This document shows, piece by piece, positions 12,268-50,555 of a DNA stretch of 64,000 nucleotides; the stretch's first letter is position 1, and each line of letters starts with the position of its first letter. This DNA comes from Linyphia triangularis (taxonomy: Eukaryota > Arthropoda > Arachnida > Araneae > Linyphiidae). Under the pieces are notes generated by a model. It did not search any database. It was given only the letters and a program-made list of their open reading frames with translations, and was not told where the DNA came from. The translations under genes were made by a program, and so were the position numbers. Location of the stretch: positions 35,859,123-35,923,122 of the forward strand of contig OZ021732.1 in the NCBI GenBank assembly GCA_963978545.1. Reading direction: 5' to 3'.

Positions 12268-12312
12268 AAAACATTAAACGACCTACTACGGTAGTAGGTT
12301 GTTTAATGTTTT
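12268..12312. repeat. Perfect-looking hairpin, 22-bp arms
   Basis: Arms 12268-12289 and 12291-12312 are reverse complements except for one C/T difference, with a single-base centre. The core is CCTACTAC-G-GTAGTAGG. It could extrude as a cruciform or fold as a short RNA hairpin. Confidence 0.8.
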
Positions 12313-15300
12313 AACTACGTGCAGGAAAACACGCATCTTATCTAACACAACTCATTACAATTACACTACCGCCGACTTCAGTCTAGTCTCATTCAGTATT
12401 CAGAAATCAATGACCTTACTTAACAGACACGACTGAGCTAGTCTTCCTTATCTTCCATGCTGTTTATCGATGATAATTGATTTTTTTTCTTTCACAACGT
12501 GTTCCAAATTTGATCATGCTTCGAAATAGTGGATGACACGATTAAAATTCTCCTTTTTGATGTGTTATCTTGTGAAAGATATCTTAGGAATAACTTCATG
12601 CTACTAAAAACCAAAGTTCACTGAAACTTTAAAGTAAAGTTGCGCTAGGTGATGACTCGAGAGTGAAGAATGTGTGGCTAGAATACCAAAGCTCCAGAGC
12701 CTCCAGATCTTTCGAGCATACACAAATGATAGGTATTTTGAAACTAAACTATATTTATTCTAAAGACAAGGATTAAGGGTGTTTGAAATAACGAGGATTG
12801 CAAATATGACAATTTTCATTACTGTCGGGACAAGGACTTCTGCCTGTTTCTATATCTTTTTCATTTTCACTTCCCTTCTCCTTATGGACACCTTTGTTTC
12901 CGAGAATTCAGTTGTAACCAATATTTACCATACTAGGCTGGAACATCGTTAAGGGAAGATTTGGACATAACTGAGAATAGTAGTAGAGTCAAGGAGAAAA
13001 CACCTCCAGACAGGAATGTCTATCTAATCGGAAATCGGAAACCACCCCGCATTTATCAATAGATAGAATGGACGAGAGATTATCTATCACAATTGTCGCC
13101 GTGTCTTCTCAGTTTACATGCCCGAAACCTCACACATGCTAGCCGAACCTTCGTCTTTGCAAACCGAGCATTCTATTTTTCATCCTTGGATTAGCTTTAA
13201 CTTATACGTAAGCCTTTAAATTCGTTCGTCCATTTTGTTGTTTAACTTCATGATGCTTTAAATTTTCTTGCAGCGTTATAAATCGTGTCGTGGCATTTTC
13301 ACCGCTAAATTCAATTATTTATCAGATGTCGCAAATTGAATAGAAGGTCATTACCCATTTACTAAGCACTTTAAATCACTCTTAAGATATTTTTTTTGTA
13401 CTTTCACTTTTACTAAGATCTTCTCTCAATAGATATGAAAGTACGGTACTTTATTCCTTCGGCCTTATTTTCGTAACAAAAAGTTCGCCAATTGTTGAAT
13501 TGCTTTCCAGTTACAAAATGACAAAATAAATGTTGTCATTTATTGAGTGCTTGGATTTGACGTCTTACCCATTCGAAAGGACTGTAATGTCATGTGCCTT
13601 CTTCCATGGCCTCCAGTCGATCGTTGGTGAATTTTGTTGGCTTTTGACTACAAGAACTACAGGATTGGCCGACTACGTTTCGCGAATTTTTTGTTACAAC
13701 AAAAAGGTGGATGGGAAGATCCTTTGGATTATTCTTGTAATCTCGTCGTTCATTGCCGAACTTTTTGTTGCCGATCGACTTCGCAAACTATTGGATTGGT
13801 CGACTGCTTTAATCTTTAAATTTAAACTATTAATTGATTTTAAGAAAGTTAAATATATCAACACAATCCAATAATTTACTGGGATCATTATAACAAAGTT
13901 CGATTTACCGGTTCATAGTTCAACGTGTATTTATACATCAAATGAGAATTATGATATGATATAATTTTTTGTAAATCGTTTATTTTAATTTTCAAACATG
14001 TTGACAACTGGAAGAATAAAATTGCCTGTGATGGAACCGATATGAACTTTGGCCCGTGTTATTTGCAAATTTCCACCTTGCGCCCCAATCCCGTTTTTGT
14101 TGGCCGTTCGCTGAACTGTATCTTTTGTGCATGCATAACGCGTCCATGTTTTGTTATACACGTACCGTTTCAACACTCTCTAGGGTTTTCACATGCGCTG
14201 AATATTTTCCATTCACAGAATCCCAAGCTCATACCTCTGAATAACAACGAAAGTTGTATATATATTATATTTAATTTTCAATACTTTAGTGTACTCTAAG
14301 TGTCATTGGTAATTAGGGAAATATTTACGTCTGTGATAATCTAATACTCTTTAATCTACAAAATACTAAGATTTTCTGTCATACTGTGAACGACACAAGT
14401 TTATTTTTCTTTAAACTCATATGGACTTTCTGATTTTTTCCAGCTATGTATAGACAAGAAGTAATTACTAGTATCTGTACGACGATAAAAAGAAGTTTGC
14501 CAAGTCAATTGAGAAAAGAGAAGATCTAAAAAAAAAAGAAAAAATTATAATTTTTTCACAAATGGAAATGAAGATTACAATATTCATTAATATGGAGTAA
14601 CATGCGTTCTAGAATTATACAAAAAAACAAAAACAAAAAAAAACAACAAAAACCTGGAGAAAATGTATTAATATATATATATATATATATATAATTTTTA
14701 TCAAAGTTACATCTAAAAACTATATGATATAATTGACTGAAGAATTATATTGTATCGTGGTAAGTAAATATTAGAAGAATAGTTGGCGGAAGATGTTTCT
14801 GGAATAACATGGCTTTCTCTACGATTATCATCATTGGTGCCTACACATGGTCCTATTTTCTAGCATTTGTAAAGAATATTTTTACAAGTGTAATTACAGC
14901 TGAAAAGTGACATTTAGCCGATGGAAGTATGACCGTAGATTGTTGAAGCTAATAACAATGCATCAGTTTCCAGCTCTAGAAAAGTTACTCTAAACTATTT
15001 TTATACAAGTAAACAGGATACGGAGCTGTTTATGGCTTTCATGGATTACATCGCAGTGCAGCTAGATTGGAATGCAGTGGTGATAGTTATTTAACCCTTC
15101 TCTTGCTTTATGAAACACGAAATTAAAGACAGATACCAGGTATAATTTGCATATTTTGCATGTAACCGATTATTAATTATATAATTTACAAATAATTATG
15201 TTCCGATAAAAATATTTTTTTCCCATTGAATAATCAAAATTTAGCATAATATACCTTACGTGGGTGCAAAACTTAAAAAACTAGCATGATTTCTAAAAGT

Positions 15301-15402
15301 AATTTTTGATAAACATATACTTCTTGAATGAAAATAAAAACACTAGTTTAAATGCATTTAGCCCTAAACTTTTACCATTTCATAAATTAGAAAATAAAGA
15401 GA
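12313..15402. other. Intergenic, no gene recognised
   Basis: Apart from an (AT)n run at about 14669-14693 and short A-rich runs, I see nothing definable. The 114-codon frame at 13530-13874 has two overlapping alternative frames and no family resemblance; I treat it as chance. Confidence 0.45.
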
Positions 15403-15410
15403 GTATACAC

Positions 15411-15931
15411 CAAGGGCGGACCCAGAGCTTTATTACGGAGGGGGCCGTGGCTGTTGAATTGCTTAAGTAAATTGTGTTGCTCTTCCGAGTTATATTTCAC
15501 TATATCATAGGATAACTTAATTTTGATTATACAGAATATGTTACAAAAAGGTAAAAGACTCAATAACATAAAGGCGACACAATGGTTGGCTACATGTGTA
15601 TTTACAACAATGAATTAGAGTTGTCTACAACTGTTTAATTCAGGATAAACTATTGTTAAATATGATAGACAAAACAATCTAACAACGAATACGTATATAC
15701 ACATTGAACATTTTCAAACTATAATTTGCTTAGTTTGTCTTGCTTCGCCCTCGGCTTTTCCATTTCTCTTTTTTGGCTTGAGAACATTTATATTAAAAAT
15801 GTTCAGTGCGGATTCGTCAAATCTTGATTGATTTTATCCAAAGCCTGAAAACAACTCACATTAAAACGTGAGCGGTCCATGAATAACAGAGGGGCTATCG
15901 CCCCCTCCGCCCTTCGCTGAATCTGCCAATG
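15411..15931. mobile_element. hAT-like non-autonomous DNA transposon, 8-bp TSD
   Basis: The 8-bp sequence gtatacac occurs at 15403-15410 and again at 15932-15939, directly flanking a 521-bp block. The block begins CAAGGGCGGACCCAG and ends, in reverse complement, CATTGGCAGATTCAG, so the termini share CA--GGC-GA--CAG. A GGAGGGGGC motif lies inside both ends. An 8-bp TSD with C/G-rich short TIRs is the hAT pattern. There is no transposase frame inside. Confidence 0.72.
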
Positions 15932-15939
15932 GTATACAC

Positions 15940-18847
15940 TCTTTTTTAGTTTCAGTGATTTCTACACATTTATTAGAGAAAACGAGTTGCAGGACCTTGA
16001 GAGAGTATCCAAGGTTTTGGTTTATAAGATGCGAGGCAATGAATAAAAGAATTAATCCAAATGTCGAAATAAATGTCAAATTTTATTACCTGAACTTGAA
16101 AGAAAGTAATGTCTTCTCTTAAATTGTTCTACTGATAAGGTTCCCTTTAAATGGGGATTTGAAACTGATTGAAATGTGTTATTTGCATAAATATATTTCC
16201 ATAATCAAAATCATATTTAAGTATAATAGTTTAGTACTGCGATATATAAACTTGAAAAAAGATTATGTTTATTTCCTAATTTTTTTTTGGGTTATAATAT
16301 AATTTCATTTAAGTTTTTCATTATTTGATGGTTATCTAATGAAACTGTTAAAATACAGATGTTTGTAATTTGTAGAGACTTAATTATTACAAAAGCGAAC
16401 AATTGTAAATATATAATTGATGCTTAAGTCACATTTTACTTTTTCAAAAATCTTTTTAATTTTGATTGCAAAGTAAAGTAATTTTAAATGTATTAATTCC
16501 AAAAATAATTTGTTATTTACGTTACAAACGGTAATTAGTTTTTTTCCCCTATATCCTTTTTATAAAAATATTATTCTTTTCAGATTACACTCCTAAATGA
16601 TTTCATGCATAAATGTAGCAACATGCGAACTCTCTTACTTTGTACGACTACAATAACTCCTTTACGTTGGAAGACGTTTGTGAAATCATTATTTTATCAA
16701 CTTAGTACGATTAATATTACTTTCTACGATACTTTGCATGATTAGAATAATTTTGTTCGAGCAACTCAAAAATTACTTTGCGAAAAGATTTTATTCTTGG
16801 GAAATTGTTAGATCTGTATTAATGAGGCAGGATAAGGCATTTTATTAATATCTACATTAATCCTCTAAGTTGACTGACTTTTTTTTAATAAATATATTAA
16901 GAAAACTTTTGCGCTCCAACAGTGTTCAATTCAAGATACACCTATTTTTCCTTCAATAAAGGTACTACTACCATTGTTTTGTCTTTTGAAAACCTCATTC
17001 TAACAATAATTATTTGTTTGTTTTAATGCTCAACCTAATTTGTACTCTTTAGATGCCATTATATCAGCCTAAGGAAAAGGCAATGCAGGGAGTTATCACA
17101 TTTGATAGCGAATAATACGTATTGCTTTGTTTACATTTTTCTACGGACAGAAATGCTTGTTTACGTGTTTGGACAAGTTCACTTGCAGCTAGTGAGGTTA
17201 ATCTCAAATAATTAATTTCTTACAGATAAAATGTTTCGTGTTTAAAAACAGGCTATATGCTAATTATACTTAGTGTTATAGAAAATTAAAAGTATCTATA
17301 CAATTAGTATACGATAATTTAGGCAGGAGAAATATTTTTTTACAAAGCATATCGAATTATAAAATAAAATATCTCAAGAGCCCGGAAGTGGCTAAAGCTT
17401 GTAAAATAAAACTCAATTTGTAAACCTTATTAGCATCTTAATTAAAGAACAATGAAGTAATTTTTTCCTGTTTACTGAGTGTAATGAATAGCCTGATAAG
17501 ATTATACATAAAAATTAGCAAGAACATTCAGATAACGTAGCTTCAACCTGCGTAGTTATTTCGAATCAATTAAGATTGCGAACACAAACGTAGTAATAAG
17601 GTACTATTAAGTAATTCGCAGGAGGAAAAGTATACAGTAAAAGCGCAAAGCTTAGATCTATTGTTTCTAAAAGCATAGATAAAACATCAGAAAATTAGTC
17701 TCCATCAATGGCACAAAATCATTGCCATTTAAATGTTTTCAATTAAAAAAAAAAAAAAAAAAAAAAAAAATGACACATGCTTCATGGTGCAAAATTTATG
17801 ATTTTTAACAAAAGGGCGACGTGTTAAATATCTGTAAAAAGATTTAAACGTTATTTAAATACTGTTGAACAATTAAAAATAATCAATTTGACTCCCCTGT
17901 TAGGTTTTTCTTATTAGTTTGAAAATAATTGAGAATGTGTATTATACAAGAAAGATTATCATAAAAGGGAACTGCAAAGAAACAATACAAGTATTTTACA
18001 ATGTGCAATTTATATAACATTTACTTAAATGTGAATTTATGCAAAATTTTCTCTAAACAAACTATACGTGAAAACCATGCCTCATACGTTTCACTATTTT
18101 TTTTTTCTATATGATTAAATGATTTTGGGGAAAAAACATCATCATAAAAGTTATAACATGATGAAAACGTCATTTGTTAGTGCAATAAGGAAGAATTTAA
18201 AAAAACAAAAAACATACCAAACTTATTCGATCAAAATAAAAACGACCATGTTAGGAACCTACAAAACACATATAACCTTGTCCTAAAAAAAAAAAAAAAA
18301 AAGTAACAAATCTCGCTGATGGGTGGTTATAGATTTGTCTTAGCTTTCTTATCAGTGTAGTAGAGTCATGTGTTGGTAAAAGTTAAAACTAACGCTGAAC
18401 CTATCAAGTGAACATACTGACATCGCTGGCTGTAAGCTGTAGCACCCCCAGTAAAATAATCTGTGTGTCTGTTTCAATATGCATTGAACGTAATAAAGAA
18501 TAATGGATAATTTCTATAATTCAAAACAACAAAACACCTTGAAATGTTCCTCTCTCTTTTAATGCCTAATTCATAATGCCACTGGGAGGGTCCAAGCTCG
18601 TACAGAGGAAAATAATTTTGGAATGCTTGAATGGATGATAAAAATTTTGATATTAGATGTTAACGAGCTGCACTTATCATTTTCACCTGCATGATGTGTA
18701 CAGTATTAAACATTTTGAATATATCACGAGGTATTTAATGAATAGTTGCGAGTTGCGACACTCACTTATCCATATAATCATAACATTCTATACGTTACCC
18801 TCTTAAATCTGGAATTATTACTCGAGAGTTCATCTGACCAAATATAT
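15940..18847. other. Intergenic, nothing recognised
   Basis: AT-rich sequence with poly-A tracts near 17745-17770 and 18286-18301. I see no gene, RNA gene or bounded element. Confidence 0.45.
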
Positions 18848-19049
18848 TGTTACGAATTTTTTTGTATATTTGTAAATATTTCCTAGTGTTAATTTTGTAA
18901 ATAGATAAATTTCTGTACATTTCGCATAAGGCAATGCAATAGTTTGTTTCCCGGCAATATGAGTGTTATCGCTTGATAACGAGTTTTACAGAGGTAACTC
19001 TGGGAAGCGAGTTTCAAGGGGTAGGGCATTTTAACATTATGGTAATGGG

Positions 19050-19170
19050 AATCTCGCCAAATTGGCGAGATAGAGCCAAGTTGGCGACGGTTTTGGCGAC
19101 TAATTTTTGTCGCCAAATTTGGCGAGAAATCGCCAAATGTCGCCAAACTTGGCGACCATTTGGCGACATT
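19050..19170. repeat. TGGCGA / TCGCCA motif cluster inside the LTR
   Basis: About ten occurrences of the hexamer TGGCGA or its complement TCGCCA lie in roughly 120 bases, in both orientations, just upstream of the LTR TATA box. The arrangement can form alternative hairpins and is placed like an enhancer array. Confidence 0.75.
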
Positions 19171-19304
19171 TTCGGTACATGTATGGGTACATGTATCACA
19201 TGTATAGGATATTTCGACTACTGTCTGGAAAGTTCTCCAAATGTCCATCTCTGGAGGGTTCAAGTATGTTCGCAGCCACTCCTATATAAGCGCGACCTGA
19301 GTTG

Positions 19305-19585
19305 GTTAGTAGTTAGTTGATTTTGAATCACTGAGTTAGTTGTCTCTCAACGTTCATTGTGAGAGCTGTATTCCTGACTTGAGTTAGTTGATTTTGAATC
19401 ACTGAGTTAGTTGTGATTCTGAGTTAGTTGTCTCTCAACGTTCGTTGTGAGAGCTGTATTCCTGACTTGAGTAGTTGACTGATTTTGAGTCACGGAGTTA
19501 GTTGTTAGCTGAGTCCGATAGTTGACTGATTTTGAGTCACGAAGCTAGTTGTTAGCTGAGTCCGATAGTTGACTGAAGTTAGTTC
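19305..19585 (+). repeat. Nested tandem repeats downstream of the LTR TATA box
   Basis: A unit of about 75 bases containing GATTTTGAATCACTGAGTTA and a TCTCAACGTTC-TTGTGAGAG hairpin occurs twice. It is followed by two copies of a shorter unit, TGACTGATTTTGAGTCACG then AGTTGTTAGCTGAGTCCGAT. This probably lies in the transcribed R/U5 part. Confidence 0.75.
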
Positions 19586-20489
19586 TTGGATTTTGGGTCA
19601 CTGAATTAGTTGACTGGAGATTCTGAGCGAACTGTATTGCATTGTCTTTTGCGACGATTTAGCAGTTGTTTGTCAAGTTTTTAACTGCTGTTTTGTGCTC
19701 TATTGAGGTGAAAAGAGCTGTATTGTGTCTACTAGAACGAGTAGTTCTGAAGCTGTAAGAGAACTGTGAAGAATTATTTTGAAATAAATTTCTGCAAGTT
19801 TTGATCTGCTTTGGCGTCAAATCTTTCGAACCCGTACAACGCAACAATATACATGAGTATAATATTGCGATATGCTTAACTTACACGCGCACTTTTTCAC
19901 AACAAATCCAAAAATCTTAGGAAGAATACCATTTTCTTGTTTTTTCTATATCTCTCTTCATTAGATGAAAATGTTTAATTTTAATAAAAAGCGAACGAAC
20001 CCTTATAATATCACTTGTCTCTTTAAACAAATTGGTTTTTGGTTTTGGTTTGGGTTTAGTGGTTGAAGTGGTTGGTTTTTAGTGTGCTGAATTTAGACTT
20101 ATTTTACAATGATATTATACAGACGTAACATGCATTATTCATAAGTTATGAAAAAAACTTTGCCTCTAATACATTCAAAAGAACTTCTATTAATATGTGG
20201 ACTTTTTTTTATTTACATCCGTAATGTGGTAATAAGCATGGGCTGGTATTTATGTAATTTGAAATAATGAAAAATGTTTGATGTAAACGTGGAGAGAATA
20301 AATAAGATAAAAAAAAGGTTTTATAGAATAAGGAATATAATCATTTAAGATCAATGGTATTGTCATCAGTTTGAATCTGAATTTAAAGAGGTCCAAAGAT
20401 AGTTTGCATATTGATGGTAATGTTTGTAAGCCATACATATATGATGTAACACTAACACATAACACACAAGAACAAAAGAAACAAGATGC

Positions 20490-21056
20490 ATAATATAATA
20501 TAATATAATATAATATAATATAATATAATATAATATAATATAATATAATATAATATAATATAATATAATTATATTGTAATGTAATGTAATGTAATGTAAT
20601 GTAATGTACTGTAATATAATATAATATAATATAATATAATATAACGTAACGTAACGTAACGTAACGTAACGTAACGTAACGTAACGTAACGTAACGTAAC
20701 GTAACGTAACGTAACGTAACGTAACGTAACGTAACGTAACGTAACGTAACGTAACATAACATAACATAACATAACATAACATAACATAACATAACATAAC
20801 ATAACATAACATAACATAACATAACATAACATAACATAACATAACATAACATAACATAACATAACATAACATAAGATAACATAACATAACATAACATAAC
20901 ATAACATAACATAACATAACATAACATAACATAACATAACATAACATAACATAACATAACATAACATAACATAACATAACATAACATAACATAACATAAC
21001 ATAACATAACATAACATAACATAACATAACATAACATAACATAATGTAATGTAATA
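20490..21056. repeat. Pentanucleotide array with block-wise variants (TAATA, TAATG, TAACG, TAACA)
   Basis: About 567 bp of uninterrupted 5-bp repeat in discrete blocks: TAATA (about 20491-20570), TAATG (about 20577-20606), TAATA again (to about 20641), TAACG (about 20642-20753, some 22 units) and TAACA (about 20754-21042, some 58 units, with one TAAGA variant near 20871). It closes with TAATG. Because 5 is not a multiple of 3, all three minus frames stay open and give long MLCYV-repeat frames (20250-21032, 20366-21037, 20569-21042); these are artefacts. Confidence 0.95.
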
Positions 21057-21630
21057 TATTAAAAAAAAATTAATATAAAAATGAAATTGTGGATTTCTAA
21101 CTGTGGTCCTTATACAGTATATCTAACTATTTAGATAAAATTACCATTAGAACAAGCGCAAGTTTCTCTACTCGTTGAATAGGAATACTCCTAGAAGCTC
21201 TCAAAGATCAATCAGAAAAATTTCGTTGGCTTGCAGCTACAAGAAGATAGAAATTTTTTAGGGAGAGGTTGATTCTTCGTGTCAAACAGATAGCAGCTTT
21301 TTAATATTTGTTGTTGTTCGTGTTCTGTTTTCTTGTTTAGATTTTATTGTACAAGAGCTGTATTTAGTTGGATCTCTCGGCCATTATTGAAAGTGTAAAT
21401 ATTTAAGACTTTACATAGAATTTAAAGTATAAAATGAAATGCAATCAGTTTACTATGAGTACACAATAAGAAATTATTTATGCTATAATAAAGGTCAAAC
21501 AATAAAACCCATATGCATTTCATTTGAATTCACTTAAATACGTTTTTAGAAAACGAATTCCATCAAGAAATTGTGGAAAATTAAATTTGTGGGATATTTA
21601 GTTTAATTCTCCATGAAAAAAAATTAAGTT
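21057..21630. other. Intergenic, nothing recognised
   Basis: AT-rich sequence between the pentamer array and the ENOSF1 promoter region, with no exon or element seen. Confidence 0.45.
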
Positions 21631-21765
21631 AAAATTTGCTACTAGATGGCGCCACAAACAATGACTATATTATAATCATTTTTTGAGAACTCTGCACTGA
21701 GAAATATCAACAAAAGCGACACGTCTTTCTCTTCACTTTGGAAAGTCAAAACATAGTCGATAAGA
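21631..21765 (+). promoter_or_regulatory. Probable promoter and 5' UTR of ENOSF1
   Basis: Holds AGATGGCGCCAC at about 21644-21655, then GC-richer leader sequence up to the ATG. An in-frame TAG at 21754-21756 lies 12 nt before the start, and the start context AAGAATGG is good (A at -3, G at +4). The transcription start cannot be fixed from sequence. Confidence 0.35.
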
Positions 21766-48088
<26,323 letters not shown>

Positions 48089-48262
48089 CTCTCCAGTTTG
48101 ATTTTCGATCGAAAAGTTGGGTATTGGTAACATAAAAGTAATGCAAGTAAAGGTGGTAGTAACTGGCGATAACACATCGAAACGAGTGATTTTTGGGTGT
48201 AATCGTTGTAGTCTGATTATTATAAGAATTTTCTCTTTTTGAAAGTTGGGTGTTGATATTTG

Positions 48263-48268
48263 AATAAA
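48263..48268 (+). terminator. Candidate ENOSF1 polyadenylation signal
   Basis: The AATAAA about 175 bp after the stop is the first canonical hexamer downstream and is followed by T-rich sequence. Confidence 0.55.
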
Positions 48269-48299
48269 ATTCTAGTTTATTTAAACTAATATTTTATTA

Positions 48300-49797
48300 T
48301 TGTGATACTTGTTTGAGAGTATTTTATATTATGAAACCAAGTTTTACACTATAATGGGAAAAATCGAATATCTCGAAATCGAAAATTGAAGCTTTCGAAA
48401 AGGGACAAATTACTTTCAATATGAGTGTAATGGAATATTTTCAATGAAAGTGAATATAGTGTTACATTTTTACTGACACAAAAAGCAACAGATATAAAAG
48501 AAAAACGGTTCTACTTTTAATTTTAATTTTTTTAATTTAATAGATTTTCATATCTCTAAGAGTAGTTTTTCAATTATAAATTTTTCTACTAAGGATTCAG
48601 ATCTTTGCGCATGCAATGCATAAATTAAGAAACATGCGGTTTTTGAATTTCAAACAGTTTCCCAACATTTAATTGTATCAGTACTAAGGAGAAAAGGTGA
48701 AGACATTTTAATAGAAATGAAATCAAAATCGTCAGAGTTTGTCAGAAACCATTACACTGACATTGAAAGTTTATTTAAATAGCCATTAATTAAATATCAT
48801 GTTTTTTCTATTAATATTGTTTCGTTCAGTATTAATTTATGGATAAATGAAATAGATTCAAGTATTCACACAGTGGAAAATGTGTGTTGTTGTAAAAAAT
48901 ACTTATATATAAGCACTTATCTCTTACTAAAGCATTTTCTTATAACATTGTGCAAAGAAATCTATATTTTACTACTTACTAAGACAATACAGCGACAGTA
49001 AATTATGTAAACTCACTGGTAAATCACATACTTCAGGTAATGATGCTGCCTTAACTATTACCTGTATTTGCTATGTATGTACTAGATGATTAATTACTAC
49101 GATATGTAAGTTGTATTAATATTGTCAAATCTCTTTTTTTATCCATCTTTCTATTATTCAATGACCACCATCTGATTCTTCGGCACCTAAGGGCATCCGA
49201 TTGGTCAAGAACAGAGTATAAGCGAGATAAACAACGAGGTCATCAATCATTTATGAAAGAATACGGACAAAGGGAAAAGTTTATACTTTATTCAACTCAA
49301 TACTTGTTTTCTTTTTATTAAAGAGATTATTAGAAGATTTTTTTGTAACGCGCGAAAGTTATTTATTGATGCACTACTTTGTGGTGGAAAATTGATACGA
49401 AATTCTATTGGATTTTGAAACTTGTGTTTATAATAATGCTTGGCAATGGAAGTTTTATCTGAATTATTTTTGACCAATAAGATTCATAAAAGACGCAATT
49501 TTCATCAAAAATTCATCATAATGACATTTTTGGAGTAGTTATAGCTTTTAAGTTTGAGCACTTCGAGTTGAGTAAACACGTCCATAGGCATATACAACAT
49601 TATGCACCACTACAATTTAAACATCAAAGAATAATTTTTACTTCGAAAATAGCTTTGATTAAACGGAATAAGTATAATGTTTTAATATCTACAACATGGA
49701 AATTAAATTCAACTAGACAATGATCTGAATCAATGGAAGACGTAGACAAGATTATTTCGCTGTTAATAATTTAATTAATAAAAACAGAGTTTTTAAA
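48300..49797. other. Intergenic, nothing recognised
   Basis: AT-rich DNA downstream of ENOSF1. No exon with family resemblance and no bounded repeat were seen. Confidence 0.45.
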
Positions 49798-49798
49798 A

Positions 49799-50555
49799 AA
49801 TCCTTTATATGCATTGTCAATTTTTATATTCATAAACACAGCACCGATATCAAAAATAGTTTTACTAGCAAAAGGTGCGGCAAACTACGCTTCAAAATTT
49901 ATTTATTAAAAATGAACGTAAATGTCATCCAAATATAATTTATTTATTCTGATTGAAGTAATGTTATTATTTATTTATTAAAAAAAATTTCGGCAACAGG
50001 AAAGAGTTTCAACAATGATTGGTTCAGTGATGCTTTTTTAATGCGATTGAATGACTGCAAGTTGGTTTATTAGTATTCCGTAAAAGCGACCTTTTAGTGA
50101 CAGTATCAGCTCCAAAATTTGATAGAATGCATTGTCATCAACATCGAATCTATGTGCCAAGTTTCAGCCCGATTGGAAAACGGAAAGGGGTCTCCGCAGA
50201 TTCCGCTCCCATCGTCAAACAAACAAACAAACAAACAAACAAACAAACAAACAAACAAACAAACAAACAAACAAACAAACAAACAAACAAACAAACAAAC
50301 AAACAAACAAACAAACAAACAAACAAACAAACAAACAAACAAACAAACAAACAAACAAACAAACAAACAAACAAACAAACAAACAAACAAACAAACAAAC
50401 AAACAAACAAACAAACAAACAAACAAACAAACGAACGAACGAACGAACGAACGAACGAACGAACGAACGAAGTAACGAACGAACGAACGAACGAACGAAC
50501 GAACGAACAAACAAACAAAAACGAAGTTAATATAAAGGATTTAAAAATACGCTTT
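49799..50555 (+). mobile_element. Dispersed repeat copy A (non-LTR/SINE-like), expanded by AAAC array
   Basis: Shares a long colinear consensus with 51790-52330 and 60340-60851. It begins near AAATCCTTTATATGCATTG, has CGACATCGAATCTATRTGCC and AAGTTTCAGCCCGATTGGA, and ends in AACGAAGTTAATATAAAGGA. A conserved CAAGTTTCAGCCCGRTTGG block just before a short tandem tail is typical of RTE-like and SINE 3' ends in invertebrates. In this copy the CAAAC stretch after CATCG has grown into the array at 50213-50520. Confidence 0.7.
50213..50520. repeat. (AAAC)n with internal (GAAC)n block
   Basis: About 54 AAAC units (50216-50431), then about 19 GAAC units with one GTAAC interruption near 50470, then AAAC again. 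It produces TNKQ and LFVC repeat frames on both strands (50097-50564, 50106-50510 and others), none of which is a gene. Confidence 0.95.

Larger units (their letters stand above)
18848..19846 (+). mobile_element. Solo LTR of a Gypsy-type retrotransposon, 999 bp
   Basis: The block starts TGTTACGAA and ends CGCAACA (TG...CA), with atat on both sides (18844-18847 and 19847-19850) as a 4-bp target-site duplication. Inside, in the right order, are a TATATAAG box at 19283-19290 and an AATAAA at 19783-19788. No gag, pol, primer-binding site or second LTR is next to it, so it is a solo LTR left by LTR-LTR recombination. A cluster of TGGCGA/TCGCCA motifs (about 19050-19165) and nested tandem repeats (about 19310-19580) lie inside. 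The 124-, 115- and 61-codon frames in it are shadows of the repeats. Confidence 0.85.

Noticed and set aside
13530..13874. 114-codon frame
   Set aside because: Overlapped by two other open frames of similar quality and without recognisable domain, so probably chance.
20250..21042. Long minus-strand frames of repeated MLCYV
   Set aside because: They arise because a 5-bp repeat without stops is open in all frames; there is no start context, domain or splice structure.
20490..21056. Interstitial telomeric repeat
   Set aside because: The arthropod telomere unit is TTAGG/CCTAA; the units here are TAACA, TAACG, TAATA and TAATG.
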